Origin: Bdellovibrio bacteriovorus
Lineage (GTDB): Bacteria > Bdellovibrionota > Bdellovibrionia > Bdellovibrionales > Bdellovibrionaceae
Reading direction: 5' to 3'
Assembly: GCF_001592745.1 (NCBI RefSeq)
Contig: NZ_LUKD01000001.1
Span: forward strand, 180,489-244,488
DNA length: 64,000 bases
Positions 16,093 through 25,171 of this stretch are shown piece after piece; the first letter of the stretch is position 1, and each line of letters begins with the position of its first letter. The translations under genes were made by a program, and so were the position numbers. A model generated the notes under the pieces. It saw only the letters and a list, made by a program, of their open reading frames with translations, was not told the DNA's origin and made no database searches.

Positions 16093-17803
16093 TGCAAACC
16101 CATTTAATAGCATTTTCAATGTAGGTTGGCACCGTGAAGGAAGACAAGTTTTCAGGCTTCTCTTCGAGTCTCTTTAAAAGAGCATACGCTAGTTCAGATT
16201 TAGCTTTATTAGACTCGACCTTCTTAAGAAAATTATCTGCATAAACATGGACGTCATCGTTAGCATCAACTTTCGATTTCGGATGAAGCTTTTTCCAAAT
16301 ATCCAGGAATATATCCTTATTTGATCCGGCAGCGAATAGTGCAACCTCAAAGGTCTTTTCGGCAAGGTTAACCGAAAGATTTCCTGATTCAAGCTCTTTA
16401 GCTATTTTTGCACGAGACGAAATTTCTTCGCTTTCGGAGGACCGATCGTCATCTGTCAAAATGCTACATTTTGCATTCATTCTTAATTTTTCGTCGGTGG
16501 ACCTATATAGGTTGGCAAAATGATCAAAGGCAACTCCATTTATATTAACCACTTCGATGCCCATTTTATTAAGATCAAATCCAAGCCTCTTCGCAAAGAT
16601 TGGAATAAGTAGCGCCTCAGATATGCCCTCAACTAAAATAGTACCATTGGAAAAAAATAGTTGAGACTTTGTGGTGTCCAAAAACTTATGTAAAAACTCT
16701 TGATTTTCTGGAGATAATACACCTGCTGGAGTGAAGCATTTTACCTTTTCATCTCTCTTTTTTATACATCTTAAGGCAGCGAGTGGTGACTTCGCGGTAA
16801 TTGTAGGAGAGTGCGATGTAATGAAGATCTGGAACTTCGATTTTTCGCTTAGCTCAGAAAGGTATTTAAAAAAGAGATTCTGCTGCTGCGGGTGCAAGTG
16901 AGCTTCTGGCTCTTCAATTAAGAGAGCAGCAAGCGATGACTTCTCTTGCTGCTTAAATGTTTCGATGTCACTTAATATGACTGAAGAATATAAGAGATTA
17001 TTTAGGCCTAAGCCATTTTGTGCAATATCAAATGAAACGACTTCTCCATTCAAAAGCGTAGATTTCATTCCAATTACTAAAGAATCTACAATCTTTTTAT
17101 ATTCCGCTGGTAAAAAATTAAGATCAAGTCCTAGGCTATCGCTCTTAAGACTTATGCTTGCAAGATGCGCGGCAATCGCTGTGTTACCTTTGTCGATTAA
17201 ATTATTCCAATTGGTGCTCTGGTCTAGCGATGCCTTTACCTCGTCCGCTAATTTTTTCTGATTGTCGGAGTCCGGTTCTAACTTCAGAAAGAAATCGCCT
17301 AGCTTATTCGTACGTCCTGGTCGAAGTTGAGAACCTGCATCTCGTAAAGCATCCAAATACACTGAAAAGATATGCTCATTGAACTCGTCAGCAGAAATGG
17401 GATTTCCTTCATTTAGTCCACCCCAAGTCTTTACTTTTATCTTATAAACACCATTCTTTTCAACGAGGCTATACTTAAAATGTGCATTCAGGGTTTCTTT
17501 ACCGTCATCGTTAACTCCAAGCAAAGAATGAAAGTGCCCCAGATCTTCCTCATCCTCCTTGGCAAACTCGAAGTGAAACTCAATAGGATCCGGAGGGCGT
17601 GATGATGACAAGCGAAAATCAGATTTTTTAATATAGAAATCATTCTGATTCTTACCGTAGCTTAAGCAAATTCTCAAAGCATCAATGATCGAGCTCTTTC
17701 CAGAATTGTTTTCACCTATCAGCACATTAAAACGGCTTTCAAAATTGACGACCAAATTCTCAATTCCGCGAAAGTTAATAATATTGATGCTTTTGATATA
17801 CAT
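16085..17803 (-). CDS. gajA: OLD-family ATPase/TOPRIM nuclease (GajA-like)
   Basis: 572 residues from ATG at 17803; the frame opens at 17860 but the domain begins exactly at MYIKSINIINFRGIENL and AGAGGC precedes it. The N-terminal ABC-type ATPase has Walker A GENNSGKSS (30-38) and Walker B LIEEPEAHLHP followed by a TSHSP H-loop. The C-terminal TOPRIM domain shows ILVEGISEALL (catalytic Glu) and SILTDDDRSS (Asp motif). Domain order and size fit GajA (578 in the reference). First gene of a three-gene operon, gajA-gajB-HEPN-like. It should nick or cut DNA in the cytoplasm during infection; other class 2 OLD systems are the alternative. Confidence 0.88.
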   Translation of the reverse strand: MYIKSINIINFRGIENLVVNFESRFNVLIGENNSGKSSIIDALRICLSYGKNQNDFYIKKSDFRLSSSRPPDPIEFHFEFAKEDEEDLGHFHSLLGVNDDGKETLNAHFKYSLVEKNGVYKIKVKTWGGLNEGNPISADEFNEHIFSVYLDALRDAGSQLRPGRTNKLGDFFLKLEPDSDNQKKLADEVKASLDQSTNWNNLIDKGNTAIAAHLASISLKSDSLGLDLNFLPAEYKKIVDSLVIGMKSTLLNGEVVSFDIAQNGLGLNNLLYSSVILSDIETFKQQEKSSLAALLIEEPEAHLHPQQQNLFFKYLSELSEKSKFQIFITSHSPTITAKSPLAALRCIKKRDEKVKCFTPAGVLSPENQEFLHKFLDTTKSQLFFSNGTILVEGISEALLIPIFAKRLGFDLNKMGIEVVNINGVAFDHFANLYRSTDEKLRMNAKCSILTDDDRSSESEEISSRAKIAKELESGNLSVNLAEKTFEVALFAAGSNKDIFLDIWKKLHPKSKVDANDDVHVYADNFLKKVESNKAKSELAYALLKRLEEKPENLSSFTVPTYIENAIKWVCNG

Positions 17804-18030
17804 ATTGAGTCTTGCCTCTTTGCTGTAAAACAAGAGTAAGTATACAAATTCTATCGACATCCTACAGCAACTAGATAAATTGCTTTTTATATACTAGACA
17901 TAAGTTTGACCATTGTCTCACCATCAATGCAACTGCATTCTCACTGGAAAATTCAGAGTTTTCTGCACGGTGCTTTTCAGCTTCCAAGCACGAATACGAC
18001 CTTCTCTTGGGAATGAAATAATATGAAAAT

Positions 18031-19069
18031 ATGTATGCGAAAAATACCGAATATCGGCTGGTGATGGGTGTTTCAAAATCCGAGTCTTTCACAGCTGAAC
18101 TAGATTCAGCTCAAGAAAAGACCACATTGAAAGATGTGATTGATCTTTGGAAGGATTCAAGTGGCACCAATACCCTTGGAACACACATCTATTACGATAA
18201 GCAGGTCAGCCTGCTGAGTCCACTTTTCGCAATTCCCATGCACGAATTGTCTGCAACACATATTGATGGCTTGATTGAAGAATGGAAGAAGAGAACTGCA
18301 AGCAAAAACAGAGTGTCTTACGACCGCGAACTGGAAACACTCGGCTTTTTAATTCGCTGGCACATTAACAACTATGACGATGCGGTTCCTCTTGCTCCAA
18401 TCAAGTCACGTCATTAGAGAGCAAGCCAGCTCAACAAGGAGAAAAAATTCAAGCGGTCCTACATGGAGAATACGCATTGTTCTTAGCCGCACTCAAGGAG
18501 ATCGGTGGTCCGATGTGGTATACACTTGGTCTTACTCAAGGGCTCCACTTTATGAGAATATCAGAGGCAGCAGCTATGAAGTGGGAAAACTTGAACTCCT
18601 TCAAGAAAACCTACCTTGTCTGCGAACATGCCATCTGGCCTCGAAACAAGAAAGATCCATTCGTAATCAAGCCAGGCAAGAAAATCAGAGCGCCCATGAA
18701 CCATTCACGATTGCTTTATTTACGAACGTAGCCGAAGCGTTGAGTGAATTAAAAGGCGAAGTTAAGAGTGATCTGATCTTTACAGAAGATGGAAGTTTGC
18801 TTGCATACAGAAGAATCCAGCACATGTACGATTCGACATTCAAAAAGGCTGGTCTACCGTTCTCAGGGACACACATTCTGAGACATACTGGCGCGACACT
18901 TTTCCAACACTACAGCGAAGGCGACAAACTCGCATTGCAAGCATTAGGTGGATGGAAAACGTCTCGGCAGCCAGAACACTATGCAAAGATTCTCTCAAGT
19001 GTAGGCAGAACAGCCATCGACAAGATCGAAAGCAAAGGCAAACTTGTACTGCTTAAAACAAAGAAATGA
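18031..19069 (+). pseudogene. Tyrosine integrase broken by two frameshifts
   Basis: Three frames together give one normal integrase. Frame A (18031-~18405) has the core-binding domain ending LAPIK. Frame B (~18405-~18704) has LTQGLHFMRISEAAAMKW with the first catalytic Arg. Frame C (to 19069) has HILRHTGAT and HYAKI with the other His/Arg/Tyr residues. Each junction is explained by loss of one base, at about 18405 (a single G where GG would restore) and about 18704 (one C missing in AACCATTC). Either the gene is dead, which would lock the element in place, or these are sequencing errors. It sits at the tRNA-proximal end as expected. Confidence 0.85.
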
Positions 19070-19075
19070 TCCGCT

Positions 19076-19097
19076 ACCTGATGGCATTTGATGGCAA
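19076..19097. repeat. Putative right integrase arm site
   Basis: ACCTGATGGCATTTGATGGCAA, just after the integrase gene. Matches the left site at 12717-12740 except for one base; two direct TGATGGCA copies. Confidence 0.5.
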
Positions 19098-19157
19098 ATC
19101 GCCAATCTTAGATTTCAAATGACCGACCTAAAATTCGTAAGTCATTGAATTTTGAGC

Positions 19158-19195
19158 AAAAAAAAAAAAAAAAAAAGCCGTCCGAAGACAGCTTT
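19158..19195 (-). terminator. tRNA-Met terminator
   Basis: On the minus strand, stem AAAGCTGTC/GACGGCTTT with a TTCG loop, followed by a run of about 19 T. It follows the tRNA 3' end by nine bases. Confidence 0.85.
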
Positions 19196-19203
19196 TATAA
19201 AAT

Positions 19204-19280
<77 letters not shown>

Positions 19281-19476
19281 ACACGAATCACACAAAGGTT
19301 TCCCCATGCGTGAGGCACGATTTTTAATTGTTAGAGTGCACTAAGTCAATAATGGGCTTTGCGTTATAACGCGAATTTTAAATATTCCTATCTTTCCTCG
19401 CCTTAGGTCTTGACCCAGCCGGAATCTCACACTGCAATGACAGGTGTAGTAAGAAAACCACGGAGGGGGATATACT

Positions 19477-20919
19477 ATGAAAAAACTAATGATGGCACTT
19501 GCCGTGCCGGCCGTCCTTATTGGCTGTTCAAAGGATAATAAGCCTAAAAAACCGACATCCGACAACGTTACTAGCCTATTTTGGATGCAAGAAGCCCAAG
19601 TCATCACGATCACGACTGTTGATGGCAACCCAATTCAAAATGCTCAAATCTTAATCGGCGACGCTTTGGATGCTCCATTTTCGGGCAATTTCTTGACGAC
19701 AGATGCAAATGGCCAAGTGGCGATTCCAGCAGCTTGGACAACGGTAGAATCTGTAACAGTGGCAGCTCCCGGCTATGTTCGTGCGACATATTTCGCACAA
19801 GAGCCAGGTCCAATCAGCTTCAAACTTCGCGCGCAGCCAACAAAAACTCAATATGAAGTTAAAGGGATCTCTTCCGGTCTTCCGATCCAAGATAAAGATG
19901 GATTTGTGGACTTTGCACTGGTGATGCCGGCTTTCACAAAACTCGATATGCTGGCGTTCGACATTAATAATGTGATCAGCCCGCAAACAGATCGTATTTC
20001 AGCGATGGGACAAGATATTGATGTACCAGCGAACATCTCGCTTCCAAAACAAAGCGAAAAATATTCTTTGTTCACAATCACTTTGGATAAACCAAACTAT
20101 CGTATTTACTACGGCCAACAAGGTGTGAACCGCGTTTTCGCGGCTCGCGGACGCTTCCCGTTCAAATCTACTGTGGATGCTCTTCGCGACGGCGCTGAGT
20201 TCTATGAACTGATCAACGATTTCAAAATCACTGGCGGAGCCGTTCGTGATATCGAAATCAAATCAGGTCAAACAAAACTCGACATGCCAACTCGTGAATT
20301 GAATTTCACAGAGACAAAAGCAATCACGGCGCCGCAATACCGCGCGGATGAAATGTTTATCGCTGTTGGTATCGCAAACCAATCTGGTTACATGATCCCT
20401 ACAGACGTTAAAAAAATCGCGCAAGGAAAGTCGGCGAACCTCAATGCACTGACAGGTTCAGATCAAAAAGTTTTGGGTGTGCTTAAAAGAACAGCAGAAA
20501 TGAAAAGCGGAAACGATCGCATGAGTGCGACTCTTTTGCCATTCACTGCTGGAGCGAAACCAGAAATGCTTCCTTTGATCGCTGATCCAACAATTGCGGC
20601 CGATGGAGAAATCTTGATGCCGAAATTCAATACGGTTGCGGGAGTAAATCCGATTGCAACTTACTCTGTTCTTTCAAAAGAAGAGGAAGTTCAGCAAGGT
20701 GGCGCCAAAGTTAAAATCCTTCAGCCACAATGGGAAGTTTATTCTCAAAACTGGCTTGAGCGCATGAAACTGCCCCAATGGCCTAACGATCAGGCTATTG
20801 CAGGTAAAAAACGTTGGGAAGTAAACTTTGTTGGCTCCCAAACTGCTTCCCAAGCGCCTGTCGGTCCTGCTATGATTGAAGCCGCAACACATGTCACACA
20901 CAGTTCGGTCTCTTTCTAA
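19477..20919 (+). CDS. Lipoprotein with carboxypeptidase-regulatory-like domain
   Basis: 480 residues with a lipoprotein signal (AVPAVLIGC, Cys about 17). Residues ~40-110 read like a carboxypeptidase regulatory or Ig-like fold: VITITTVDGNPIQNAQILIG, TTDANGQVAIP, VTVAAPGYV. The remainder is beta-rich without motifs I know. GAGGGGGATATACT precedes the start. The downstream lipoprotein gene overlaps its end by 29 bases, so the two form an operon. Probably at the outer membrane. Confidence 0.78.
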   Translation: MKKLMMALAVPAVLIGCSKDNKPKKPTSDNVTSLFWMQEAQVITITTVDGNPIQNAQILIGDALDAPFSGNFLTTDANGQVAIPAAWTTVESVTVAAPGYVRATYFAQEPGPISFKLRAQPTKTQYEVKGISSGLPIQDKDGFVDFALVMPAFTKLDMLAFDINNVISPQTDRISAMGQDIDVPANISLPKQSEKYSLFTITLDKPNYRIYYGQQGVNRVFAARGRFPFKSTVDALRDGAEFYELINDFKITGGAVRDIEIKSGQTKLDMPTRELNFTETKAITAPQYRADEMFIAVGIANQSGYMIPTDVKKIAQGKSANLNALTGSDQKVLGVLKRTAEMKSGNDRMSATLLPFTAGAKPEMLPLIADPTIAADGEILMPKFNTVAGVNPIATYSVLSKEEEVQQGGAKVKILQPQWEVYSQNWLERMKLPQWPNDQAIAGKKRWEVNFVGSQTASQAPVGPAMIEAATHVTHSSVSF

Positions 20920-21403
20920 GAAAATTCTCGTATTACTTGTGATTCTCACAGGCTGCACTCTATTTGGTTGCAGCCTGTTTGATAAAAAGCCTTCAGCCCA
21001 TCAGCGCATGGGACAAATCAACAAGCAAAAAGTTTTCTATGCCTCTTACGATTCCGTATGGAGAGCCGCGCACGCCGTTTTGAAATACCCTATCGCCCAA
21101 GAAAACCAAGACACCGGCGTTATTGAAACTGAATACATCAAAGGCCTGGATGGTTGGTTGCCACCCAATGAACAACGCCCACCCTCCAGCGGCATTCGTT
21201 ATAAATTGATCATGACCTTTGCTAAAGGCACGACTCAAGGACGCGAATCCACACGCGTGACAATCGATAAAAGAATGGAAATTTTAAGAGATTTCTTTTC
21301 CGAACCAGAACCAATGGAATCCGATGGTCTTGAAGAAAAGATCATCTTCTATCGCATCGAGCGCGAGCTTGTTATTAACGAAGCTCTGAAGCGCGCAAAC
21401 TAA
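20891..21403 (+). CDS. Lipoprotein, unknown
   Basis: 171 residues from ATG at 20891 (20876 is an alternative). The N-terminus contains two candidate lipoboxes, VILTGC and TLFGC, followed by SLFDKKPSAHQRMG. The mature part is a mixed alpha/beta domain (VFYASYDSVWRAAHAVLKYPI, TGVIETEYI, TRVTIDKRMEIL) like small outer-membrane lipoproteins that start with a 'YD-VW-A' helix. Overlaps the preceding gene; its stop overlaps the stop of the convergent HEAT-repeat gene. Confidence 0.75.
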   Translation: MSHTVRSLSKKILVLLVILTGCTLFGCSLFDKKPSAHQRMGQINKQKVFYASYDSVWRAAHAVLKYPIAQENQDTGVIETEYIKGLDGWLPPNEQRPPSSGIRYKLIMTFAKGTTQGRESTRVTIDKRMEILRDFFSEPEPMESDGLEEKIIFYRIERELVINEALKRAN

Positions 21404-22134
21404 AGAGCGATCTTTTCTTTCTTAAGATAATTCTTCCAAAGGCCTACTAAGGCGTCCGTCGATACAACAGACTTATTAAGCTTTACGCCCGTCAGTTTTT
21501 CCAAACCACGAACTGCTGGCAATTGGACACGTTGATCTTTGTCCGAAAGAAGGCCTGCAAAAATCTTAAGCTCATGATCCACGGGTTTTTTTGCCAAAAC
21601 TTCGACGATCTGATGACGAATCCAAAGACTTTGCGTGTTTTTGAAATTGTATTTTTGATTAAGCTCTTCCCACAAAAGATCGCGGTTTTCTGAACTCAGG
21701 TTGTTTTCCAGCGCACTCACCGCCGCCGAGCGAACCACCAAGGCTTTATCTTTAAGAAGCTTTGTCGCTAGCTTTTGACCTTGGATAGGGTTTACTTCGG
21801 CCAAAGCTACCAGAGCCGCATTTCGCATGTACCACTGTTTGTGAGATCCGGCTTTTAATAAATCTGGCGTCGCCTTTTCGCCGCGAGCTTCCGCTGCCGC
21901 CATTAAAGCGCGCCAACGAAGACTCATGGGTTGAGCTTCATTGAAAGCCACAGAAATAAATTGAGAGTAGTGCTTATCGCCCTGGCTTTGAATTGCCATG
22001 CGACGGTTTTCACCGGGAAGTTTAAGAACTTCCATCGCCGAAGTTAAAGTACTAGATGAAGGTTTAGCTGCGACTGCGAAAGTACTTGAAGAAAGTCCAG
22101 CAAACAATACAGAGGCCACAAGAATTTTATTCAT
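21400..22134 (-). CDS. Exported HEAT-repeat protein
   Basis: 244 residues with a signal peptide (cleavage near TFAVA-A). The mature part is made of HEAT-type helical pairs: LRWRALMAAAEARG, WYMRNAALVALAEVNP, LVVRSAAVSALENNL, LWIRHQIVEVLAKKP and VQLPAVRGLEKLTG. Such solenoids bind partner proteins. Starts 3 bases after the coiled-coil membrane protein stop, so the pair is an operon; a periplasmic adaptor role is inferred. Confidence 0.82.
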   Translation of the reverse strand: MNKILVASVLFAGLSSSTFAVAAKPSSSTLTSAMEVLKLPGENRRMAIQSQGDKHYSQFISVAFNEAQPMSLRWRALMAAAEARGEKATPDLLKAGSHKQWYMRNAALVALAEVNPIQGQKLATKLLKDKALVVRSAAVSALENNLSSENRDLLWEELNQKYNFKNTQSLWIRHQIVEVLAKKPVDHELKIFAGLLSDKDQRVQLPAVRGLEKLTGVKLNKSVVSTDALVGLWKNYLKKEKIAL

Positions 22135-22137
22135 CGC

Positions 22138-23136
22138 TTAGCTCTTTTTAGAAACGAAGTTTTCGAATTCATTCATAAGCTTGTCAGTTTCATCGGTGGT
22201 TGCTGCGGCCTTCTGGCTGCCATCACCGGCTTTGTCCGCCGCTTTATCCAAGGCCTTTTGACCTTCAACGGCTGCTGCAAACTCTTTCATCAACTCATCA
22301 TCAATCAAATCAGCTGCACCCGTGGCTGCCGGTTCAGCCGGAGCATCTGGTGTTGCGGCATCGGCTTGAACAGGAGGCTCCACAGAAACGGGCTCGCTGG
22401 GAGTTGGTTCTGGCTCAGGTTCTGGAGTTGCTTCAACAACAGGTTCAACTGCCGGAGCCGCAGGAGTCGCCGCTGGCTGCGCTCCACCCGCCTTCAAGGC
22501 CTCAAGTTCTTTTTTCAAGTTGTCATTTTCTTCGCGATACCGAGAAAGATCGGCGATGTCTTCACTGATGATTTCGTATTCAGCCAGACGAGCTTCAAGA
22601 TCCCGAAGCTTTCCGTTCATCTCTTCTTTTTCAGCAGCACTCATGCCACCAGCATCACCACCGCCCGCTGCTGCCGGAGCGGCTGATGCAGCTTCCGCTG
22701 CCTGCAAAGCATCTTTCAACTGAGCTTGAAGAGCTTCTACTTTTTTTGCGCTTTCGCTTAAAGAAGAGCGAAGTTGCACGACTTCAGCCGCTGATTCCGC
22801 AGAACCACCTTCACTAGCACCCGCGTTAGAAAGAGAGGATTGCTCCATGGCATCCAAATCAACATCGGTACTAAGATCTTCAGCATGCGCAGAGCGAGAG
22901 GCTTTACCGCCGCCACCCGATTGTTGGTTCTCTAAAATTTTCTGAAGAGTTTTTTCAAGTTGAGCCGCATCTAAACCATTGCCAGCGTCAACACTGTCCC
23001 CTTTGGATTTCTTCGCAAAAAAACTGCGATAAGCCAGGATAAGAGAGAGAAGAATCACAAGAGCAACTAGGCCCTCGATGATGCGCGTATTATAATGATC
23101 CCAAAAGGAGAGGAATTTATCCATTGTCACAGTCAA
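22138..23136 (-). CDS. Membrane-anchored coiled-coil protein with Ala/Pro-rich region
   Basis: 332 residues. TTG at 23136 has AAGGG upstream; ATG at 23124 (MDKFLSFWDHY) is the alternative. One membrane helix (GLVALVILLSLILAYRSFF), then a Gln/Ala-rich coiled coil with heptads (VVQLRSSLSESAKKVEALQAQL), a second coil (LRDLEARLAEYEIISEDIADL), and a long PEPEPTPSEPVSVEPP linker before a short C-terminal helix. No enzyme motif. Reminiscent of envelope-spanning or polar scaffold proteins; function unknown. Confidence 0.72.
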   Translation of the reverse strand: MTVTMDKFLSFWDHYNTRIIEGLVALVILLSLILAYRSFFAKKSKGDSVDAGNGLDAAQLEKTLQKILENQQSGGGGKASRSAHAEDLSTDVDLDAMEQSSLSNAGASEGGSAESAAEVVQLRSSLSESAKKVEALQAQLKDALQAAEAASAAPAAAGGGDAGGMSAAEKEEMNGKLRDLEARLAEYEIISEDIADLSRYREENDNLKKELEALKAGGAQPAATPAAPAVEPVVEATPEPEPEPTPSEPVSVEPPVQADAATPDAPAEPAATGAADLIDDELMKEFAAAVEGQKALDKAADKAGDGSQKAAATTDETDKLMNEFENFVSKKS

Positions 23137-23239
23137 AATTGTCCCTTATCCCACCCCCTCCGTCAACCAATGTACGTCGATGAAGTCTACTGGACCTTTG
23201 AATGAAGGTAATGTTAGGGTAGCCCTATCGAGGTGATAC

Positions 23240-24595
23240 ATGTCTCAACGTCCCTTTGACTTACTTATCCAAGGCGGAACTTGCCTTCTTCCCCACTCAA
23301 CTTCAACGGGTTTGATCGAACAGCAGGCCGACATCGGCATCATTGATGGCCGCATTGAAAAAATCGCGACCTCTCTTCAAGGCCCTGCCTTAAAAACTAT
23401 CAAAGCGACGGGCCTGCATGTGCTTCCAGGAGTTATCGATAGCCAGGTTCACTTCCGCGAACCTGGACTGACTCACAAAGAGGATCTTGAAAGCGGAACA
23501 CGCGCCGCCATCCTCGGTGGAGTCACAAGCATCTTCGAAATGCCAAACACCAACCCCGGCACAACGACGGCCGAAGCCTTTCAAGATAAACTCAATCGCG
23601 CCAAAGATCGCGCACACTGCAATTATGCTTTTTTCATCGGCGGAGCTCATGACAATGTAACGAACATCGCCGAACTGGAACTTCTGCCTCATTGCTCGGG
23701 TGTGAAAATCTTTATGGGAAGCTCCACGGGAACTTTGCTGGTCGAAGATGATGAAACATTAGAAAAAATCTTAAGACAAGGTCACCGCCGCGTGATCTTC
23801 CACTCAGAAGATGAAATGCGTCTGAGAGAAAGAAAGCACATTGCGACAGAAATGGCCGACCCGCACTATCATCCGGTGTGGAGAGACGTTGAAACAGCCG
23901 TGAACTCTACGACTCGTCTTTTAAAGCTGGCCCGAAAAACCGGAAGAAAGATCCACGTTCTGCATGTTTCCACCGGTGAAGAAATGGATTTATTAAAAGA
24001 CCAAAAAGACATTGCGACAGTGGAAGTACTTCCGCAGCACTTAACTTTGTACGCTCCCGACTGTTACGACAAATTGGGAACATATGCACAGCAGAATCCT
24101 CCTATTCGCGAAAAGCGACATATGGATCGCATTTGGAAGGCCGTACTTGATGGAACTGTGGATGTGATCGGTTCCGATCATGCGCCCCATACCAAAGAGG
24201 AAAAGGACCGACCTTATCCATCAAGTCCTTCCGGAGTTCCAGGTGTGCAAACACTGGTTCCTATCATGTTAAACCATGTGAATGAAGGCCGTTTAAGTTT
24301 AATTAGATTTGTCGAAATGGTGACAGCAAACCAAGCACGCGTCTTCGGCATTGTTAACAAAGGATATCTTCGCCCAGGATTTGACGCTGATGTCACGATT
24401 GTCGATCTAAAAAAACAAAAGACCATCGACAATTCTTGGATTGCAAGTAAGTGCGGATGGACTCCGTTTCATGGAATGCAGGTCAAAGGTTGGATGACCC
24501 ACACCATTGTGGGCGGAAAACTTGTGATGGAAAATGACGAAGTCATTCTGCCGTCGCAAGGTCAGCCAGTGAACTTTAAGGGCACGCGTTCATGA
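23240..24595 (+). CDS. pyrC: Dihydroorotase, type I
   Basis: 451-residue amidohydrolase of pyrimidine biosynthesis: N-carbamoyl-aspartate to dihydroorotate. Seen: VLPGVIDSQVHFREPGL, MPNTNPGT, GVKIFMGSSTG (carboxylated Lys), HVLHVST and GSDHAPHTKEE. The first zinc-binding His of the usual HxH is Gln here (DSQVHF). From memory, a Bacteroidetes-like clade of dihydroorotases has the same change, so it need not be inactive. ATG follows GAGGTGATAC. Overlaps yciB by four bases (ATGA). Confidence 0.85.
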   Translation: MSQRPFDLLIQGGTCLLPHSTSTGLIEQQADIGIIDGRIEKIATSLQGPALKTIKATGLHVLPGVIDSQVHFREPGLTHKEDLESGTRAAILGGVTSIFEMPNTNPGTTTAEAFQDKLNRAKDRAHCNYAFFIGGAHDNVTNIAELELLPHCSGVKIFMGSSTGTLLVEDDETLEKILRQGHRRVIFHSEDEMRLRERKHIATEMADPHYHPVWRDVETAVNSTTRLLKLARKTGRKIHVLHVSTGEEMDLLKDQKDIATVEVLPQHLTLYAPDCYDKLGTYAQQNPPIREKRHMDRIWKAVLDGTVDVIGSDHAPHTKEEKDRPYPSSPSGVPGVQTLVPIMLNHVNEGRLSLIRFVEMVTANQARVFGIVNKGYLRPGFDADVTIVDLKKQKTIDNSWIASKCGWTPFHGMQVKGWMTHTIVGGKLVMENDEVILPSQGQPVNFKGTRS

Positions 24596-25170
24596 ATCCT
24601 GCCGGCAATCCGAAAGCGCAAGCGGCCAGCCTTTTCTTTGCTGGCCTTCTTCCTGTCGTCGCCTTTACTTTAATCGAAGAATACTACGGAACCATGGCCG
24701 GTTTGATTGCGGGCATGGTTTTCGGTGTGGGTGAAATTTCTTACGAGCTTTATAAATATAAAAAAGTATCAAAGATCACCTGGTTCGGAAACGGAATGCT
24801 TTTGGTTCTGGGAGGAATCTCTTTGATCTCTTCTGAAGGTTTGTGGTTTAAGCTGCAACCTGCGATCATGGAAGGCGTCTTCGCGCTCGCCTTATGGGGC
24901 TCCATAGTTATTGGAAAGCCGCTGCTAGTTTATCTCGCTGAACAACAAGGTCATCAGTTTCCCGATTTTATAAAAGAAAAAATGAAGGGCATTACATTTC
25001 GTTCCGGTCTTTTCTTTGCCATTCACACAGGTCTTGCGATTTGGGCCGCTTTGGCATGGAGCACATCCGCTTGGGCTCTATTAAAGGGATTAGGGGTCAC
25101 GATTAGTTTTGTGCTGTATCTCATCATGGAGGGTGTTCTTTTACGCCGAGCCGTTTTAAAACAAAGATAG
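24592..25170 (+). CDS. yciB: YciB/IspZ-like inner membrane protein
   Basis: 192 residues with five hydrophobic segments. The pattern FFAGLLPVVAFTLIEEYYG, ITWFGNGMLLVLGGISLISSEGLWFKLQPAIMEGVFALAL (given in parts) and GKPLLVYL is that of the YciB (septation protein A) family, which affects envelope integrity and division. Overlaps pyrC by four bases and is followed after one base by a lipoprotein gene. Confidence 0.75.
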   Translation: MNPAGNPKAQAASLFFAGLLPVVAFTLIEEYYGTMAGLIAGMVFGVGEISYELYKYKKVSKITWFGNGMLLVLGGISLISSEGLWFKLQPAIMEGVFALALWGSIVIGKPLLVYLAEQQGHQFPDFIKEKMKGITFRSGLFFAIHTGLAIWAALAWSTSAWALLKGLGVTISFVLYLIMEGVLLRRAVLKQR

Positions 25171-25171
25171 T

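Noticed and set aside
23240-24595. Idea that the dihydroorotase is inactive because of Gln in HxH
   Set aside because: Other motifs are complete and I recall a dihydroorotase clade with the same Gln.
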